DNA of 64,000 bases from Acanthochromis polyacanthus (GCF_021347895.1 NC_067124.1:322501-386500); one strand, 5' to 3'; counted from the stretch's first letter, positions 1 through 12,485 are shown. Numbers and translations are program-made. Notes: generated by a model from the letters alone, not told the origin.

Positions 1-1044
1 ATTAGAGAAATGCAATGAAGCAGCAGAAAACATGCAGTGAACTGGACAGAAGTGGACCAGCACAACTGTACAGGTTGATATCCTTTATGTTTGAGATGAC
101 ACTCATTGGAGCAACAGGCAGCATCACATTTATCTACAACAACAACAACAACATCAAAGTGCATAGTATGGTACAGAATAGAATTACAACAACATGGCAG
201 AGCCTGCTATTTGATCAAGGCCATGGATTTCAAAGTGCATCACTCAGTTCAGGTGAGACTAATCGCTTGTTCACAATTTAATTCATTTAACCAGCAAAGG
301 ACTTCCCAGTGCACCAACAAATACAAAAGCAAACTGCACAACATGCCAGATATTTGATGAAGGCAGAATGCTTCAAAGTAGATTTAACAACAATCACTTC
401 ATCCATTTGAAGACAGAAAAATCACTGTGACTCTCCCTAAGTTGGCCTCTCTACAATGCTAATGTTCAGCAGGAAGATAAACACCAGAATGTCCTCTTAG
501 TTCACAGAAAAACGCTTCAATGCGTTTCCTCTGCTAAGCCATCTAATGTCACTGTGAACGAGCGTCTCCAAAACGTCCGATGCGAGGGACTCCACTGTCC
601 TCATAGCTGACATGTGGGATGTTAGAATTTACTTGATGGAATCCATGATGCTGTTTCAGGTTTTCTCATCTGCTACCTCCTCCTCAATGGATGCTAGCAA
701 ACACTCCTTCACGGTCTCTGAGTCTGTAAATGGCTTTTCCTTTGTAGCTAATATCCAGGTGATCCGTAAAGATGCCGTCATTGCTCTCTCTTGATCCGTA
801 CAGGCGTGAAACCAAACGGATGTCTTTGCTCATAAGAAGATGTAAGGTCTGATAACTTGGACCTCCGAGCAGCAGAGCCCGGTGGGAAAGTAGCATCAAA
901 GCTAGCATGAGTTGTGGTAAAACGCCGTCTCAGATTGTATTCTTTACACACTGGCTGCAGATTAAACACACCAGATTCTTTTCCACAGCAATAAACACGT
1001 ATTTTCTGTCCATTTATTGTTGAAGTGCCTGTTCTCTGAGTCAA
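1..1044 (-). pseudogene. hAT-type transposase relic (ZBED5/GTF2IRD2-like), N-terminal part
   Basis: The minus-strand translation from 1044 down to about 690 contains stretches typical of the ZBED5/GTF2IRD2-like branch of hAT transposases: a 'THASFDATFPPGSAARR' block followed by 'LTSSYEQ', then in another frame 'DISYKGKAIYRLRDREGVFASIH'. Frame changes and stops separate the blocks, so this is a decayed copy and not a gene. Below about 680 only short suggestive fragments remain and the left boundary is outside the window. Family assignment is from motif memory. The same family occurs at 22080-23890 and 47220-48014. Confidence 0.45.
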
Positions 1045-2336
1045 CTATTTTCATCAATCTTTCCATGGTGCATTGTAGTGATGAGTTTTTCAAGCCTTTG
1101 TTGTAGTTTTCTGTAGGTTGGGATCACTGTTTAACTTTATAATGTGTGTGTGAGTTCATAAAGTGGATCCATGTAAACTAGTCTGAGTCTGAATTGTTAG
1201 TTTATGTCACCATGATGTCACAAGGTCGGAATGAAATGCACTAAGAGATGGAATATGCAGTTTGATCACAGAAATAATCCTTCATAGAGTCCATGATCAT
1301 GATGTTTGATCAATAAATCATGATATTTTTCATGTCCAGTCAGCTGTGCTACTTTTGTCAACTGTCAGCTAAGTTACCATTATGTTCATGAAAAATATGT
1401 TGAATTGTTCCCTAAAGCCTGAATAAAAACTTATAAACTTAGTGGCTGTAAAATATGGAGCTCAGTAGAATTTAATCAGAACATGATCAGAACGGCATTC
1501 TGGGAAATTAGAGCTTTTAATGCAATAAAAAGCTGCTTTTTCTTTATTAATTGTGGATTATAATTTAAAAATGTAGGTCAACAGACACAGATTGTTCCAA
1601 GAACAATGATTTTTTTTAAATATCTGACATTTAGTCAAAGTTCAAACTTTCCAGTTTTTGACCAAATAATGAAATAAAAACATGTCAGTTTGGATCATAA
1701 ATATCTGAAATCAGTTGTTCCTGAAAACACAATATTTCAGGAATATTTCATGAGGAAAAATAATCCTGTGATGGATTTTCTTCCATCATTTCTGATGTAG
1801 AAATGATGTGGAAGCCACAGGTTGTGGTGTCTGCTGGATGTGGAGCTCCTCTCCACTAACCCTGGTAGCTCTGTTGGAGAGAAGAGGATCAGACAGCAGG
1901 GGGCGTAGTTGTGATGGAGGCTTTAATAGCTGCCAGCTGTTCCTGCATGTCCAACCTTCAACAGCAGCAAAACAAACAGAATCCTTGTGTTTGTCTGTGT
2001 TAGCATTCACTGTGGACTGTTCATAAAGTGGCTGAGATGAAGCAAACATACATGTCACACATGCTGGAACACGCTTCAAAACAGCAGCATTCTCCTTCCA
2101 TTCATGGAGCAAAAACAAGCACTAAGCTCCACGTGCAGCTGCTAACCCTGAGGAAATGCTAGCATGTCCCAGTGCACAAACACAAAGCTAGCTGGGCTCA
2201 TTTTAAAGACATGAAGGTTGAAGTGAAGCAGAGCTCCTGCAGCCACACTTTGGACAAAATGCAGGAAAAGAAAAAGAAAAGCTCTGAGCAGCACAACTTT
2301 CTGACATCTACAAACGCTCCCTCAGAGCTGCTTTGA
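1045..2336. other. intergenic, nothing recognised
   Basis: AT-rich sequence with short open frames on both strands (for example around 1786-2118) that show no recognisable domain, splice structure or terminal repeats. I see no gene here. Confidence 0.5.
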
Positions 2337-2888
2337 CCCTCGTGTCGTCCTGAGGCTCAGATTGACCCGTTTGAAGTTTAAAATGTGGAGAAAAATAGAG
2401 ATTTACACGGAGAAACTTCTGATGTCCACATTTGAACATTTCTGGGGAATTTTTCAACATTTTTTGGTGGAAAAAAGAGAAAAGTTCAAAATGTTTCTAA
2501 CGAACATTCACATAAAAATCACCTGGATTTTGGTTGATTTTTATGTGAATGTTCTTAAAGAAAATATCAGAAGTTTTACTGATTAATATGGAATCACTTT
2601 AGATATTTTTAGGGTTTTTTGGAAGATTTTTACTCATTTTTCAGAAAATATTACAAGAATTTTCTTGCCAAATTTGGGGGATTTTGTTTTATTTTTAAAT
2701 AAAACTTTGAAGGAATTATTGGAATTTTCTTCCTGAAGATTTTTACACATTTTCACAAATTTGTTGAATTTTTTTGCCGAATTTTTGTATTTTCTTTTTT
2801 TTTGCTGAATTTGGTGATTTTTTGCTGAATTTTTGTCTTTTTTCAGAGCAGGAAACAATATTTGTGGTGAATGAAGACAACAGGAGGG
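2337..2888 (+). mobile_element. piggyBac-like MITE, copy 1
   Basis: A 552-bp AT-rich non-coding element begins CCCTCGTGTCG and ends CAACAGGAGGG, which gives imperfect terminal inverted repeats (CCCTCGTGTCG / CCCTCCTGTTG). The flanks are TTGA and CTAA, each one base from TTAA, as expected for an aged TTAA target duplication. A second copy lies in inverted orientation at 4038-4527 with high similarity through its length. No transposase is present, so it would have been moved in trans. Confidence 0.65.
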
Positions 2889-3014
2889 CTAAAGTCAGAT
2901 GATGGCGTTGGTTCTTCTGGAAGTAAATGTGAATTTTTCCAACATAAAGGGAGAGAAAACTCAGTAGATTGTGGTCAAAGAATGTGTCAGAAAGCCAAAG
3001 AATGAGAAAGACAG

Positions 3015-3501
3015 TTGATGAATGATATGAATGAGTGTTGTAAAATGAATGTGTTCTCTGATAGGAAGAAAGAAGAAGTGATTGGGTTCCAATCTAAAGG
3101 AGATGAACTGGATTGGAATAAAGCACCAGGTGCATTTCTAGCATCCAGAGCTAAATGGATGGAAGATGGGGAGAAAAACAGTTCCTATTTCAGTGGATTA
3201 GAGAGAAATGCAATCAGCCTCTAAATGTTGATGATCAAACTGGGAGCAATCCAGAAGAAAGAGCAGATGAAAGATTTAGATTCTATCAGCATTTACATTC
3301 AGCAGCTTTTTCTTTCAAAGTCAAAGCATTTCTTCCTCAGACTGACTTTAAAAGCACGTGTTTGGAGAGATTGATAGAGCTGGAATGAAAATGTCTTTGG
3401 GGAAATCAGCGGCTCCAGATGGACTTACAACCAACTTTGATCCGTTTTTCTGGGCTGATATTAGAGAATGACTGTTTGAAGCATTCAAAGAAGCTTTCAA
3501 T
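3015..3501 (+). pseudogene. L1-like LINE ORF2 fragment (reverse-transcriptase N-terminal region)
   Basis: Two overlapping frames give 'FLASRAKWMEDGEKNSSYF' and then a third gives 'GKSAAPDGLTTNF...FFW', matching the usual L1-clade order of the '(R)AKW.E.GEKNT.YF' and 'KSPGPDGL...F...FW' motifs just upstream of the RT core. Frameshifts near 3200 and 3390 and a stop near 3470 show that the copy is dead. It is cut at 3502 by a hAT-type repeat. Part of the same LINE may resume at 4532-5040. Confidence 0.6.
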
Positions 3502-3720
3502 CAGGGAGTCACACTCATTTTAGTTCAGGTTCCACATTTAGCCCAGTTTGATCTCAAGTGGGCCGGACCGCTTTTTACTACAAAAGTCAGATGAAAAAAG
3601 ACACAAAATGAGACAAAAAGCAGAGAAAATATTGTGAAAATGAGACAGAAAAGGACCAAAGAACAATCTAGTATTTGACTTTGTGATCATGGTCTAGAAA
3701 TGATTTTAAATTGATCCTTT
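3502..3720 (+). mobile_element. hAT-type MITE fragment
   Basis: The sequence begins CAGGGAGTCACACTCATTTT and continues with 'TTTGATCTCAAGTGGGCCGGACC', the recognisable start of a very common fish hAT MITE whose terminus reads CAGGGGTGTCAAACTCATTTT. An AC/GA-rich body follows. I could not find the opposite terminus or an 8-bp target duplication, so the right end is approximate. Confidence 0.5.
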
Positions 3721-4037
3721 GACTCATTTACAATCTGCAGTTCATGTCTTCTCTGGAATTTGGACACTTTGATGATGATTGATGGATTGTGCTCATTTGG
3801 TAGAGGATGCTGCTTTTACACTCTTTCTACATTCATTGAAAGCTTCTGACGAGCTTCAACACCACTTTATTTGACATTCACTGCATTATTTTGGATTGAA
3901 AATTCATTCATATGCTCTCAATGTTGTCCAGCAGAATTCCTTCAATGTGGAACTACTAGAAGATGAGATGTTAACAGGAGCAAACACCAAGGAGACCCAT
4001 CAGTCCTCTGCTGTTTATTATCAGCTCTGGATATCAA

Positions 4038-4527
4038 CCCTCCTGTTGGCTTCATTTACGCCACCAAAAAACAGGAAAAAAATCCAGAAATTCAGCAAAA
4101 AAATTCACCAAATTTATGGAAATGTGCAAAAACCTTCAGGAAGAAAATTCCAAGAATTCATTTAAAGTTTTATTTAAAAAAACAACAAAATAAAATCCCT
4201 CTAATTTGGCAGGAAATTCTTGTAAATAATTTCAAAAAATGAGTAAAAATCTTCCAAAAATCCTAAAAATATCTAAAGTGATTCCATATTTATCAGTAAA
4301 ACTTCTGATATTTTCTTTAAGAACATTCACAGAAAAATCAACCAAAATCCAGAGAATTTACTGGATTTTGGTTGATTTTTATGTGAATGTTCTTTAGAAA
4401 TATTTCTCTTTTCCACCAAAAAATGTTCAAAAAATGTCCCAAAAATGTTCAAATGTGGACATCAGAAGTTTCTCTGTGGAAATATTTATTATTTTCCACA
4501 TTTTCAACCTTTAAAACGACACGAGGG
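4038..4527 (-). mobile_element. piggyBac-like MITE, copy 2 (inverted)
   Basis: This 490-bp element is the reverse-complement relative of 2337-2888: it begins CCCTCCTGTTG and ends CGACACGAGGG. The flanks are TCAA on the left and an intact TTAA on the right. It carries an internal short inverted pair around 4340-4390 (AACATTCAC..AAAAATCAACC and its complement). It appears to have landed inside the L1-like LINE that starts near 3015. Confidence 0.65.
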
Positions 4528-4531
4528 TTAA

Positions 4532-5040
4532 AATAGTGAAAGTCTAAAAGCATTTAATAAGGACACAGTCAGCAGATGATCCAACATTATATTAAAGCTG
4601 TGTGTATTTTCCAGAAGCCTCAGGGTTTGATTGAAACTAAATGTGAGATCTGATCCATTCACCAGAAAACACAAACTTTACTTCAGAATATTCCAGTCAA
4701 AAATGAGCTGAAACATTTGGAGAAACTATCAGTAAAATCTGATGAACAGGGAAACTTCTAACATTCTGATTGGTGGAAATCAAATGTAAAATCCTTGAAG
4801 ATCTGCTTCCAAAGGAATCTTTGATATTTGGTAGAATATTGAGGACAGAAATGGAAGGATTTCAGGATGGATTTATCCAGCAGATTCTTGATGTGTTTCA
4901 CATGGATGGATGAAGAAAATCCAGCAGATTGACTGTGATGTGATTTGATGCTAAAAGGTGATGTGGTAAAATGAGTAGAGGAGGGGCTTTGAATGTCACT
5001 GATGGACAAACAATGAATGGTTCCATGAAATGACTTTAGA
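4532..5040 (+). pseudogene. probable continuation of the L1-like LINE
   Basis: Frame-shifted fragments are compatible with the L1 region after the RT core: 'EASG' near 4615, 'IPVKNELKHLEKLSVKS' near 4690, and 'LPKESLIFGRILRTEMEGF' near 4800. The order and spacing fit the segment after the catalytic YxDD box. No intact frame remains. The assignment is weaker than for the 5' fragment. Confidence 0.4.
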
Positions 5041-5267
5041 AAACAGGAACATTATCTGTGCTTTACCTTAGCGCCTCATCTTTGTCTCATTCTCTTTAAC
5101 ATGTCATTTCCATCCTTTAAATGATCCCATTTCCACATGCAGCTGTTCTTCTACTGGAAAATGCTTTAGAAGCAGAACTTCAGTCCACACAAAGCTACAA
5201 TGTGGAAGAACAGGAGGATTTGTACAGGAGGAAATGTGTCTTTGTGAAGGATTGGATGGAGAAAGGA

Positions 5268-8150
5268 CAACCCAGTCTCACATCAAATTGTGACATAGTC
5301 ACGTTTGTCCACAATGCAAAACGTTACAATCTCACAATTTGGCCCTGAAAATTGTGAGATGCTCACGCTTTTTCCCCCAATTCTTTTGTATTGGTCTGAC
5401 GAAGGGTCACGTGACTGCTTGCTGCAGGCTTCTCAAAATGAAAACATGGCGGCTATTCCTTTTATTTTCCGTGGAAAATGCATTATTTTAAGATAGTTTG
5501 GACAGAAAAAAACATTTTGATGACATTTTTAGTGAGAAATATATATAACACTTTCACATTATGCATTCAGTTATTGGAAATGATCTGTGGTTTGGTTTGT
5601 TTTTACGCTGAATTTCACTTCACGGCATTAAATTGTGACAGTGTCACATTTTGTGCGTTATGCTGGTTGATTAGGACGCTGCCAAAAACGAAAACAAGCG
5701 GTGTGTTTATTTTTGTATTGTTGCATTGTGTAATTTTTTGAGTTGTTAAATCATTTTTGTAACTCTTGGTGATTACTGCTAGTTACTGAGATGTCTTCCC
5801 CGGCCGTTCATTAGTTGACGCGCTTCGCTCCCTTGTTAACAAGTTGCATTTCAATGATCCACAAGTCTCTCGTTGTCAATGCAAACAACCGTATTTATTT
5901 CCATGAACGTGCTTTTACCGCAATCATTTGTTGAGCTCATCCATGCACCAGTCAGCGCACAGCGATCTAAAAACTTTATTCCTGCCCACAACAAGATCCC
6001 CCTGTCTTTCTTTAGCCCGTGGAAGCGTCCATAGCAACCACCATAGCAACGGTGGGAAACGTAACAGTTCCACTCCGAGACGTGAAAGATTCATCGTCAT
6101 AACAAACCAGAGATCATACACAAGAACTGAACGAATATTGTGAAATTAAAATGTATATTTTTTTGGTGTCGCTGTAATGCCTGAGGCTTTGCTGCTGTCC
6201 GCTTTCTGACCGTGGTCGGCAAAATACAGGGGAGAACGACGTGCAGAACCTGCTGCACCTTTCTTCTTCGGTGGTGTCTGTGTAAAACAATGTCCAACAT
6301 GCAAACAGCACACCTAGCGCCATGAAGCACAAAATGCAGGTGTAAATCAATGACATCTTACAATTACGATGTCCTGTCTTTTAACTAATAAAGACACATA
6401 TATAAAGAACTTTACATCAGTTTGTTTGTTTGTTTGTTTGTTTTATTAAGATCCCCTATCAGCTTTTGCAAAGCAGCAGCTATTCTCCCTGGGGTCTTCA
6501 TAATTTCATTTGTGACAACACCAAAAAGCAACATGTACACAAAATACATACAAATCAAATTACAAAATACATAAACAATGCATACAAAAATACACATATA
6601 CAATACAAATAACATACATATACAAAACCTGTCCTAACCAAAAGCATACAACACATAATACTCCCACCTTGAATTATAAAAATAAACTTTTCTTCTTCAA
6701 AGATACCATGACCTAACAGTAATAATTAAAGAATAATCTACCTCAGAAACCAACCATAACATGAATCACTTAAACAGTGACATTACAGTCACTACATTTA
6801 AGTTTAAGATTTAATTTAATGAATTATTGTATTTTACAAATTTCTATTCCCAAGCAACCCAGTAAATTACTAACTAAAATTTTGTGCTATGTAATGCTCT
6901 TTTAGTTTTATTTTAAAGTTTTCAATATTCCCCGTTTTTGAGAAAATCCGGATGTTATCGCTCGCTCCCGACAAAAGCATCAGTTTTTTAAAATATTTTG
7001 GATTTCGATTAATTAGACAATGAACAAATTGGCGTAATTTCCTGGTGGGTGTGTTTACGCAGCCTATTAAATACTTTTCCCCCATGAAATAAAGTACAAT
7101 CCATACATCATGGTCCAGTGTTCATTGTTTGTTTTGTTCACTGACATAGTGCAATAGAGTTTTGTTTTTTAAACCATCCAGTACCGTAATGACTATTGAA
7201 TGAATATGGCATCTCGTTTACATCTCTAATTAAGGAGCAAGAAATTTACTGACGTTGATTTATGATTCAAGACAAGCAGAGGACACACTGTGTGCCCCTT
7301 TAATGTCCAAAAGGCCAATTAAGGTCAAAATCTCACAGATTCTTTGACCAATTTGGACCAATCTGCACATGTTTCATATTGGGTCCTAAACCAATACTGG
7401 TGTACGTTTTCAGACCACCAGGACGTAGAACGGCAAAATAGGAGCAAAAAAGACACTGGAACAGGGGCCTTTGTTAAAATGAATGAGAAACAGTGTGAGA
7501 ACATCAATCAAAGTGCACCAAAGAGCATAAAGTCATAGAACAGGGTGTGCTGAATGCTCTGGGAGCAAGTCTGCAGTGAAAACACCTTTGAAGGGGTCAA
7601 GGGTCACTAAATCTGAAGACTTCAAATGAAGGAGACATTTTGTGCAAGATATCAAGTATCATAAAAGTCATTCCCAGTGGAATTCAAGTCTGATATTGTG
7701 TGGGCCTGTTCAGAGCAGTCACATGAAGCACTGTATCTGTTTTCAAGGATCTAGGCCCACGGGAACCTGCTTTTTTCAGCAGTGAGGCCTGCTAGTAGTG
7801 ATGAAGCCTGAGGCCTTCAAACGTGTAAAAATCATTCCTGCTCGGTCATTTTTGGGTCTAGTGACACCAAATCGGACACGCTCCTACTAGACCACCTCCT
7901 GACCTTGCATATTTTTTTCAGAGAGTTAGCTCAAAAGGGGACCGAGCACGGCCCTGTTTCTGACTCTACGGTTAACCCTTTAATGTCCAAATGTTTCAAA
8001 ACGGGCTAAAAAGGTCAAAATCTCACACAATCCTTCACCAATTTGGACCAAACTGCACAGATTCTATATACAGAGGCTAATGTGAACGCTCATGCACGTT
8101 TCAGACCTCCAGGGGCCCTGGAGAAGGAATGAGGGCCAAAAAAAAACAAA
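5268..8150 (+). repeat. left arm of the giant inverted repeat
   Basis: It pairs with 9598-12478; left position p matches right position of about 17746 minus p, with few indels. Its outer 110 bases are rich in short symmetrical motifs such as GTGACATAGTCAC and AAATTGTGAGAT. At 7296-7440 and 7974-8135 it holds two diverged copies of a module containing 'AAGGTCAAAATCTCACA', 'CCAATTTGGACCAA' and a 'CAGACC.CCAGG' ending. Confidence 0.8.
6420..7110 (-). mobile_element. LINE-like 3' tail inside the left arm
   Basis: Read on the minus strand, a short frame (7085-6870, ending 'KEHYIAQNFS' then stop) is followed by a 3' untranslated stretch finishing 'AATAGCTGCTGCTTTGCAAA', 'GGGGATCTTAATAAAA' and an (AAAC)n tail at 6420-6444. 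That ending is typical of fish CR1/L2/Rex-type LINEs. The coding remnant itself is not one I recognise. The mirror-image copy is at 10640-11325 on the plus strand, where one extra A breaks the frame. Confidence 0.45.
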
Positions 8151-9597
8151 GTGCATTCTTTCAGTTCTCTATACTTCTATCCATGGTTGTGCTGTTTTCA
8201 TAGAGGCACACAACTTTATATTGCAGTAAACACAATGAGCCCAGGGGGATTTAAAATACGACTGGAGCAACTAGAAACTACTTCAGGGAGTTAATGACAC
8301 ACCAGCATAGCAACACAACTACAGCAAGAACAAATACCACAACATCTACAGAGAAAAATATCATTATTGCTCTCCTCATTATTACAAATATACAGACTCT
8401 TTATATATAAGGAACCATAAACACGCTAAAGACACAATAAAGTAGCCAAAAAAAGGTAATGAATAAAGTTTCACACAAACAGACATAAGTTTTGTGTGTG
8501 TGGGCAAAGTGTTCTTTTCAGAGTTGGTCAGTGCAGCACAGTGAGGTGCACCAAAGAAAATTAATGATAAAATGATGACTAAATGCTGAGATGTTATGAT
8601 GAATAAAACAAAGATTTTTCAGTGATGGAATATTCTTTTCCACTTGTACAATGACTGCAAGGAAATTGTGCTGCAACCAAACAGCAAACTCTTTGAATGA
8701 GAAATAAAGGCAACATGGAAATGCAGAAAATTACAGTTTGTCAAACGTCTGCTTGAAGCTGCTTCAAAAACGAGTTCATCTCTATGGATCCCTGCTTTAA
8801 AATGTCCAAGTTTACAGCAGTCTTTTTTGCTCCTATTTTGCCGTTGTAGGTCCTGGTGGTCTGAAACCGTACAGCAGTATTTCTTTAGGACCCAATATCA
8901 AGCATGTGCGGGTTGGTCCAAATCGGTCAAAGAATCTGTGAGATTTTGACCTTAATTGGCCTTTTGGACATTAAAGGGGCACACTTCCAAACTTCAACAT
9001 GGCACCATTTGGCCCCCTGTTGACCTAGGAGGCTGATATTGTACATACCGACTCACAAGGGGCCCTAGTACTTGTGGTTAAAATTTCGTCCCGTTCGGGT
9101 AAAAAATGAGGGTGAGGGTCTAATTCCACTGGCAGAAGGCTCTCAGGGTCAATGAGTCTAACAAGACCTGATTTTCCTAACATGAACATTTGGTCAGATT
9201 TTTCTACTGGGACCCTGGGGCTGATCTTTTACTATGTTATGCTAGGCTATATTTGGAGCTGAACAGTGCTGGTTTGGTGTCTCTGTGACCTTCCCGTGAC
9301 CCGTGGTGCAGGGTCAAAGTTTCACATTTTTGGACATTGAAGCCCCATAAATTAGTAATTTTTGCATCAAATGAGCTGAAACTTTTAGGGGTGATTTAGG
9401 TGACCTTGGTTAACAATTGATCTGAAGCACAAGTCTCTATGTCGTTCCTGGAGCTACTTCCGGTTTGGGAGGGGCTAGCAAAACAGTTCCAGTGGATTTA
9501 GATTTTAGATGTTTCAGAGGTACCAGATCCCAGGTTTCAGCTCTCTGAGTGTTACAGAAGAGAAATGAGAGCAAAAGAGGGACAACTATTGAAAAAC
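8151..9597. other. spacer between the giant arms
   Basis: Non-coding, with no frame longer than about 60 codons. Positions 8811-8990 carry a third copy of the arm module that otherwise occurs at 10284-10460, in the same orientation as the right arm; it includes 'CTCCTATTTTGCCGTT' and 'AGATTTTGACCTTAATTGGC'. The rest is not recognised. Confidence 0.6.
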
Positions 9598-12478
9598 GTG
9601 TTTTTTTGGCCCTCATTCCTTCTTCAGGGCCCCTGGAGGTCTGAAACGTGCATGAGCGTTCACATTAGCCTCTGTATATAGAATCTGTGCAGTTTGGTCC
9701 AAATTGGTGAAGGAATGTGTGAGATTTTGACCTTTTTAGCCCGTTTTGAAGCATTTGGACATGAAAGGGTTAACCGTAGAGTCAGAAACAGGACCGTGGT
9801 CGGGCCCCTTTTGAGCTAACTCTCTGAAAAAAAATATGCAAGGTCAGGAGGTGGTCTGGTAGGAGCGTGTCCGATTTGGTGTCACGAGACCCAAAATGAC
9901 CGAGCAGGAATGATTTTTACACGTTTGACGGCCTCAGGCTTCATCACTGCTAGCAGGCCTCACTGCTGAAAAAAGCAGGTTCCCGTGGGCCTAGATCCTT
10001 GAAAACAGATACAGTGCTTCATGTCACTGCTCTGAATAGTCCCACACAATATCAGACTTGAATTCCACTGGGAATGACTTTTATGATACTTGATATGTTG
10101 CACAAAATGTCTCCTTCATTTGAAGTCTTCAGATTTAGTGACCCTTGACCCCTTCAAAGGTGTTTTCACTGCAGACTTGCTCCCAGAGCATTCAGCACAC
10201 CCTGTTCTATGACTTTATGCTCTTTGGTGCACTTTGATTGATGTTCTCACACTGTTTCTCATTCATTTTAACAAAGGCCCCTGTTCCAGTGTCTTTTTTG
10301 CTCCTATTTTGCCGTTCTACGTCCTGGTGGTCTGAAAACGTACACCAGTATTGGTTTAGGACCCAATATCAAACATGTGCAGGTTGGTCCAAATTGGTCA
10401 AAGAATTTGTGAGATTTTGACCTTAATTGGCCTTTTGGACGTTAAAGGGGCACACAGTGTGTCCTCTGCTTGTCTTGAATCATAAATCAACGTCAGTAAA
10501 TTTCTTGCTCCTTAATTAGAGATGTAAACGAGATGCCATATTCATTCAATAGTCATTACGGTACTGGATGGTTTAAAAAACAAAACTCTATTGCACTATG
10601 TCAGTGAACAAAACAAACAATGAACACTGGACCATGATGTATGGATTGTACTTTATTTCATGGGGGAAAAAGTATTTAATAGGCTGCGTAAACACACCAA
10701 CCAGGAAATTACGCCAATTTGTTCATTGTCTAATTAATCGAAATCCAAAATATTTTTAAAAACTGATGCTTTTGTCGGGAGCGAGCGATAACATCCGGAT
10801 TTTCTCAAAAACGGGGAATATTGAAAACTTTAAAATTAAACTAAAAGAGCATTATGTAGCACAAAATTTTAGTTAGTAATTTACTGGGTTGCTTGGGAAT
10901 AGAAATTTGTAAAATACAATAATTCATTAAATTAAATCTTAAACTTAAATGTAGTGACTGTAATGTCACTGTTTAAGTGATTCATGTTATGGTTGGTTTC
11001 TGAGGTAGATTATTCTTTAATTATTACTGTTAGGTCATGGTATCTTTGAAGAAGAAAAGTTTATTTTTATAATTCAAGGTGGGAGTATTATGTGTTGTAT
11101 GCTTTTGGTTAGGACAGGTTTTGTATATGTATGTTATTTGTATTGTATATGTGTATTTTTGTATGCATTGTTTATGTATTTTGTAATTTGATTTGTATGT
11201 ATTTTGTGTACATGTTGCTTTTTGGTGTTGTCACAAATGAAATTATGAAGACCCCAGGGAGAATAGCTGCTGCTTTGCAAAAGCTGATAGGGGATCTTAA
11301 TAAAACAAACAAACAAACAAACAAACTGATGTAAAGTTCTTTATATATGTGTCTTTATTAGTTAAAAGACAGGACATTGTAATTGTAAGATGTCATTGAT
11401 TTACACCTGCATTTTGTGCTTCATGGCGCTAGGTGTGCTGTTTGCATGTTGGACATTGTTTTACACAGACACCACCGAAGAAGAAAGGTGCAGCAGGTTC
11501 TGCACGTCGTTCTCCCCTGTATTTTGCCGACCACGGTCAGAAAGCGGACAGCAGCAAAGCCTCAGGCATTACAGCGACACCAAAAAAAATATACATTTTA
11601 ATTTCATAATATTCGTTCAGTTCTTGTGTGTGCTCTTTGGTTTGTTATTACGATGAATCTTTCACGTCTCGGAGTGGAACTGTTACGTTTCCCACCGTTG
11701 CTATGGTGGTTGCTATGGACGCTTCCACGGGCTAAAGAAAGACAGGGGGATCTTGTTGTGGGCAGGAATAAAGTTTTAGATCGCTGTGTGCTGACTGGTG
11801 CATGGATGAGCTCAACAAATGATTGCGGTAAAAGCACGTTCATGGAAATAAATACGGTTGTTTGCATTGACAACGAGAGACTTGTGGATCATTGAAATGC
11901 AACTTGTTAACAAGGGAGCGAAGCGCGTCAACTAATGAACGGCCGGGGAAGACATCTCAGTAACTAGCAGTAATCACCAAGAGTTACATAAATGATTTAA
12001 CAACTCAAAAAATTACACAATGCAACAATACAAAAATAAACACACCGCTTGTTTTCGTTTTTGGCAGCGTCCTAATCAACCAGCATAACGTACAAAATGT
12101 GACACTGTCACAATTTAATGCCGTGAAGTGAAATTCAGCGTAAAAACAAACCAAACCACAGATCATTTCCAATAACTGAATGCATAATGTGAAAGTGTTA
12201 TATATATTTCTCACTAAAAATGTCATCAAAATGTTTTTTTCTGTCCAAACTATCTTAAAATAATGCATTTTCCACGGAAAATAAAAGGAATAGCCGCCAT
12301 GTTTTCATTTTGAGAAGCCTCCAGCAAGCAGTCACGTGACCCTTCGTCAGACCAATACAAAAGAATTGGGGGAAAAAACGTGAGCATCTCACAATTTTCA
12401 GGGCCAAATTGTGAGATTGTAACGTTTTGCATTGTGGACAAACGTGACTATGTCACAATTTGATGTGAGACTGGGTTG
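9598..12478 (-). repeat. right arm of the giant inverted repeat
   Basis: Reverse complement of 5268-8150. Sampled stretches at the outer end, at the LINE tail and near the spacer differ only by scattered substitutions and single-base indels, for example an extra A near 10670 and ATCATAC versus GCACACA near 11628. The scatter argues against a simple assembly mirror artefact. The LINE-like tail here runs 10640-11325 on the plus strand and ends in (AAAC)n. Confidence 0.8.
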
Positions 12479-12485
12479 GAAAGGA

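Larger units (their letters stand above)
5268..12478. mobile_element. 7.2-kb giant-TIR (foldback) element of unknown superfamily
   Basis: The termini are CAACCCAGTCTCACATC on the left and its exact complement on the right, flanked by a perfect 7-bp direct repeat GAAAGGA (5261-5267 and 12479-12485). The left arm (5268 to about 8150) and right arm (about 9598 to 12478) are reverse complements over roughly 2.9 kb with scattered single-base differences. The spacer between them is about 1.45 kb. No long open reading frame is conserved between the arms, and the short frames in the arms are mirror images of each other. Nested inside are a LINE tail in each arm and repeated modules beginning CCCTTTAATGTCCAAA. 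No transposase was recognised, so it is probably non-autonomous. Confidence 0.8.

Noticed and set aside
5478..12268. Matching short frames in the two arms of the giant palindrome
   Set aside because: They mirror each other only because the DNA is duplicated; differences between arms are not biased toward silent sites as far as I can see, and there is no start context or domain.
5268..12478. Palindrome as a pure assembly artefact
   Set aside because: The arms differ by scattered substitutions and small indels, and the element has a perfect target duplication; an artefact would give identical arms and no duplication. Long-read confirmation is still desirable.
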